This document shows, piece after piece, positions 5,979-7,083 of a DNA stretch of 7,083 bases (its first letter is position 1; every line of letters starts with the position of its first letter). A program made the position numbers and the translations under genes. Origin of the DNA: Kiritimatiellia bacterium (GTDB taxonomy: Bacteria > Verrucomicrobiota > Kiritimatiellia > RFP12 > UBA1067); assembly GCA_017430155.1 (NCBI GenBank), contig JAFRNO010000742.1, positions 1 to 7,083 of the forward strand. Reading direction: 5' to 3'. The notes under the pieces were generated by a model. It had not been told where the DNA came from. It ran no database searches and saw only the letters and a list, made by a program, of their open reading frames with translations.

Positions 5979-7083
5979 TCATGCTCCTTTCTCAAAGCGT
6001 TCCGCCGCGCAATCGACGAGATGGCGCGTCTTGGAGTCGAACGAAAGGCCGATGAGCCAGATGGGGCGGCCGTCGGCAAGATAGGGCTCGGCGTATTTCT
6101 TCTCGCGGATTTGCTTGAAGGCCTTGTCCACCGGCTCGTCCACCTTCAGCTCGAAGATGTAGATGCCCTTCTTGTGCTTCGCCACGATGTCGGCGCGACC
6201 GTTCGACTGCCGGTCCTCCGAGACGACCTCGACCCCCTGCGACGCAAGAAGCGAGTAGAGGATACGCTCATACGAAAACTCCTGGACATCGTCCTCCTTT
6301 GGCCCGTATGGCAGGTGCGCGTAGAGCGACTTGAGGCCCACGAAAACCTTCGGCCAGTTGAAGCGTAGCAGGGACTTTCCGAGATTGGCCGCCCAGGCCA
6401 CGTCCTGTTCCGCCGCAACGCCCGCAACAAGCGTGGAGAGATCACGCCGCACCTCCTCATCCGGCACGCCGAGCGTATAGTCGTCCACGTCAGGGTCGTA
6501 GTCCTTGATCGTCAGGTAGCCAGACTGGTAGAGCAGAGCGATGGCCGTGAGGTTCCTGAGCTCCGCCACGTCGAACGCCTCGCCCGACACCTCTTCGACC
6601 TTCTCGTAGTCAAGTGCCAGCAGATCCTCGCGCTTCAGATAGTTCATCAGCATCGACGGACGGCCCGTCGTCGCCCACGTCGCCGTGAAGCCTCCGACCG
6701 GCTTCTCGCTGAGGGTCAACGCCACGGAAATGGGATTGTACACCGTCGTGGGGTCGTTCTTCGCAAAGCGGAAACCGTTGTACCACCGCTTCATCTCGGC
6801 CCGGTAGTCCTCGTACGTCTTTCCCATGATCTTCGCGTGTTCGCGGAGGTGCTCCTCGAAGTTCGCCGTCAGCTCTTCCTCCGTGTAGCCGAACATCGTG
6901 GCGTACTCTTTGTCCTGCGTCACGTCCACGAGGTTGCTCAACGCCGAGAACACAGAAAGCCGCGTGAACTTCGAGATGCCGGTCATGAAGAGGAAGCGGA
7001 TGCAGCCCGTGCGGTCCTTCATCTGCGCATAGAGCGAGGACATCCGCGCGCGAATCGCCTCGGCCTTGGGGATGTCGTCGAGG
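5979..7083 (-). CDS. AAA-ATPase-like / PD-(D/E)XK nuclease superfamily protein (DUF1703), C-terminal part
   Basis: The frame is open to the right edge; 367 residues and the stop are visible. Proteins of this family usually have about 500-580 residues, so the N-terminal ATP-binding region with its Walker A motif should lie outside the window. Recognised parts are the family segment F-M-T-G-I-S-K-F-T-R-L-S-V-F-S (32-46) with D-K-E-Y-A-T-M-F-G-Y-T-E-E-E-L (57-71), R-W-Y-N-G (99-103), and the C-terminal nuclease-like core G-R-A-D (295-298) followed by F-E-L-K (310-313). D298, E311 and K313 form the D...ExK signature. A Q-I-R-E-K-K-Y-A-E-P-Y helix follows (324-334), which is typical. The ATG at 7043 is internal, because coding continues upstream in frame with family-like sequence. 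Such proteins occur in many copies in Bacteroidota and PVC genomes; their biological role is not established. The stop abuts the start of the exported 890-residue protein. Confidence 0.9.
   Translation of the reverse strand, partial: LDDIPKAEAIRARMSSLYAQMKDRTGCIRFLFMTGISKFTRLSVFSALSNLVDVTQDKEYATMFGYTEEELTANFEEHLREHAKIMGKTYEDYRAEMKRWYNGFRFAKNDPTTVYNPISVALTLSEKPVGGFTATWATTGRPSMLMNYLKREDLLALDYEKVEEVSGEAFDVAELRNLTAIALLYQSGYLTIKDYDPDVDDYTLGVPDEEVRRDLSTLVAGVAAEQDVAWAANLGKSLLRFNWPKVFVGLKSLYAHLPYGPKEDDVQEFSYERILYSLLASQGVEVVSEDRQSNGRADIVAKHKKGIYIFELKVDEPVDKAFKQIREKKYAEPYLADGRPIWLIGLSFDSKTRHLVDCAAERFEKGA
5984..5990 (-). promoter_or_regulatory. Ribosome binding site within the end of the nuclease gene
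   Basis: AAAGGAG lies in the last sense codons (E-K-G-A) of the upstream gene. Its 7-base spacing to the ATG at 5976 versus 1 base to the ATG at 5982 decides the start of the 890-residue gene. The placement suggests translational coupling. Confidence 0.7.

Noticed and set aside
4763..6079. Minus-strand open frame of 438 codons overlapping the real genes in another frame
   Set aside because: It is Arg-rich, lacks domain structure, and overlaps the well-supported 890-residue gene on the same strand.
3994..6084. Plus-strand open frame of 696 codons opposite the 890-residue gene and the nuclease end
   Set aside because: It has the same antisense, composition-driven character, with Arg/Val/His/Ala-rich low-information sequence that crosses a real gene boundary and has no supporting motif.
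5979..7043. Starting the nuclease-superfamily gene at the ATG at 7043
   Set aside because: The frame stays open for 13 more codons to the window edge with family-like sequence (L-D-D-I-P-K-A-E-A-I-R-A-R), and the family's N-terminal ATPase part would be missing, so this is an internal methionine.

Overview
This is a high-GC bacterial window (about 60% or more by eye) in which every credible gene is read from the minus strand. The gene types are long exported proteins of autotransporter-like beta-helix and jelly-roll type, beside an AAA-ATPase-like / PD-(D/E)XK protein, with intergenic regions packed with palindromes. This mix best fits a PVC-group bacterium (Verrucomicrobiota, Kiritimatiellota or Lentisphaerota, often gut-associated). 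The lineage is an inference from gene style, because the window holds no rRNA or other phylogenetic marker.

Layout in transcription order, from high to low coordinates. (1) 7083-5979: the C-terminal 367 residues of an AAA-ATPase_like / DUF1703 (PD-(D/E)XK nuclease superfamily) protein whose N-terminus lies outside the window. (2) 5976-3304: an 890-residue secreted protein made of three divergent copies of a roughly 260-300-residue jelly-roll-like module. Its start abuts the nuclease stop and its ribosome binding site lies inside the nuclease's last codons. (3) 3303-3173: six palindromes within 131 bp, the first directly after the stop codon. (4) 3143-3114: a sigma70-like promoter. (5) 3082-632: an 816-residue secreted beta-helix protein with an autotransporter-type passenger repeat but no beta-barrel. 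(6) 631-563: a second, rearranged set of the same palindromic repeats, sharing a perfect 42-bp block with the first. (7) 496-468: a second promoter matching the first. (8) 437-1: the N-terminal 145 residues of a third secreted protein, which runs off the window.

The most interesting feature is modularity. The 816-residue gene and the partial gene share an upstream cassette: an upstream box, -35, -10, ribosome binding site and a signal-peptide stretch that includes an identical 20-bp block. The 816- and 890-residue genes share a downstream cassette: final Ile-Arg codons, a stop codon lying in a repeated octamer (CGGTAGGG or its variant), then palindromes. The 816-residue gene is thus bounded on both sides by direct repeats about 2.65-2.7 kb apart. 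This would let recombination delete, duplicate or swap surface-protein genes. The module is visible in the sequence; its activity is inference.

No stretch over 300 bp lacks a gene. The two real intergenic gaps (438-631 and 3083-3303) are filled by the promoters and repeats described. Long plus-strand open frames opposite the genes are antisense shadows.
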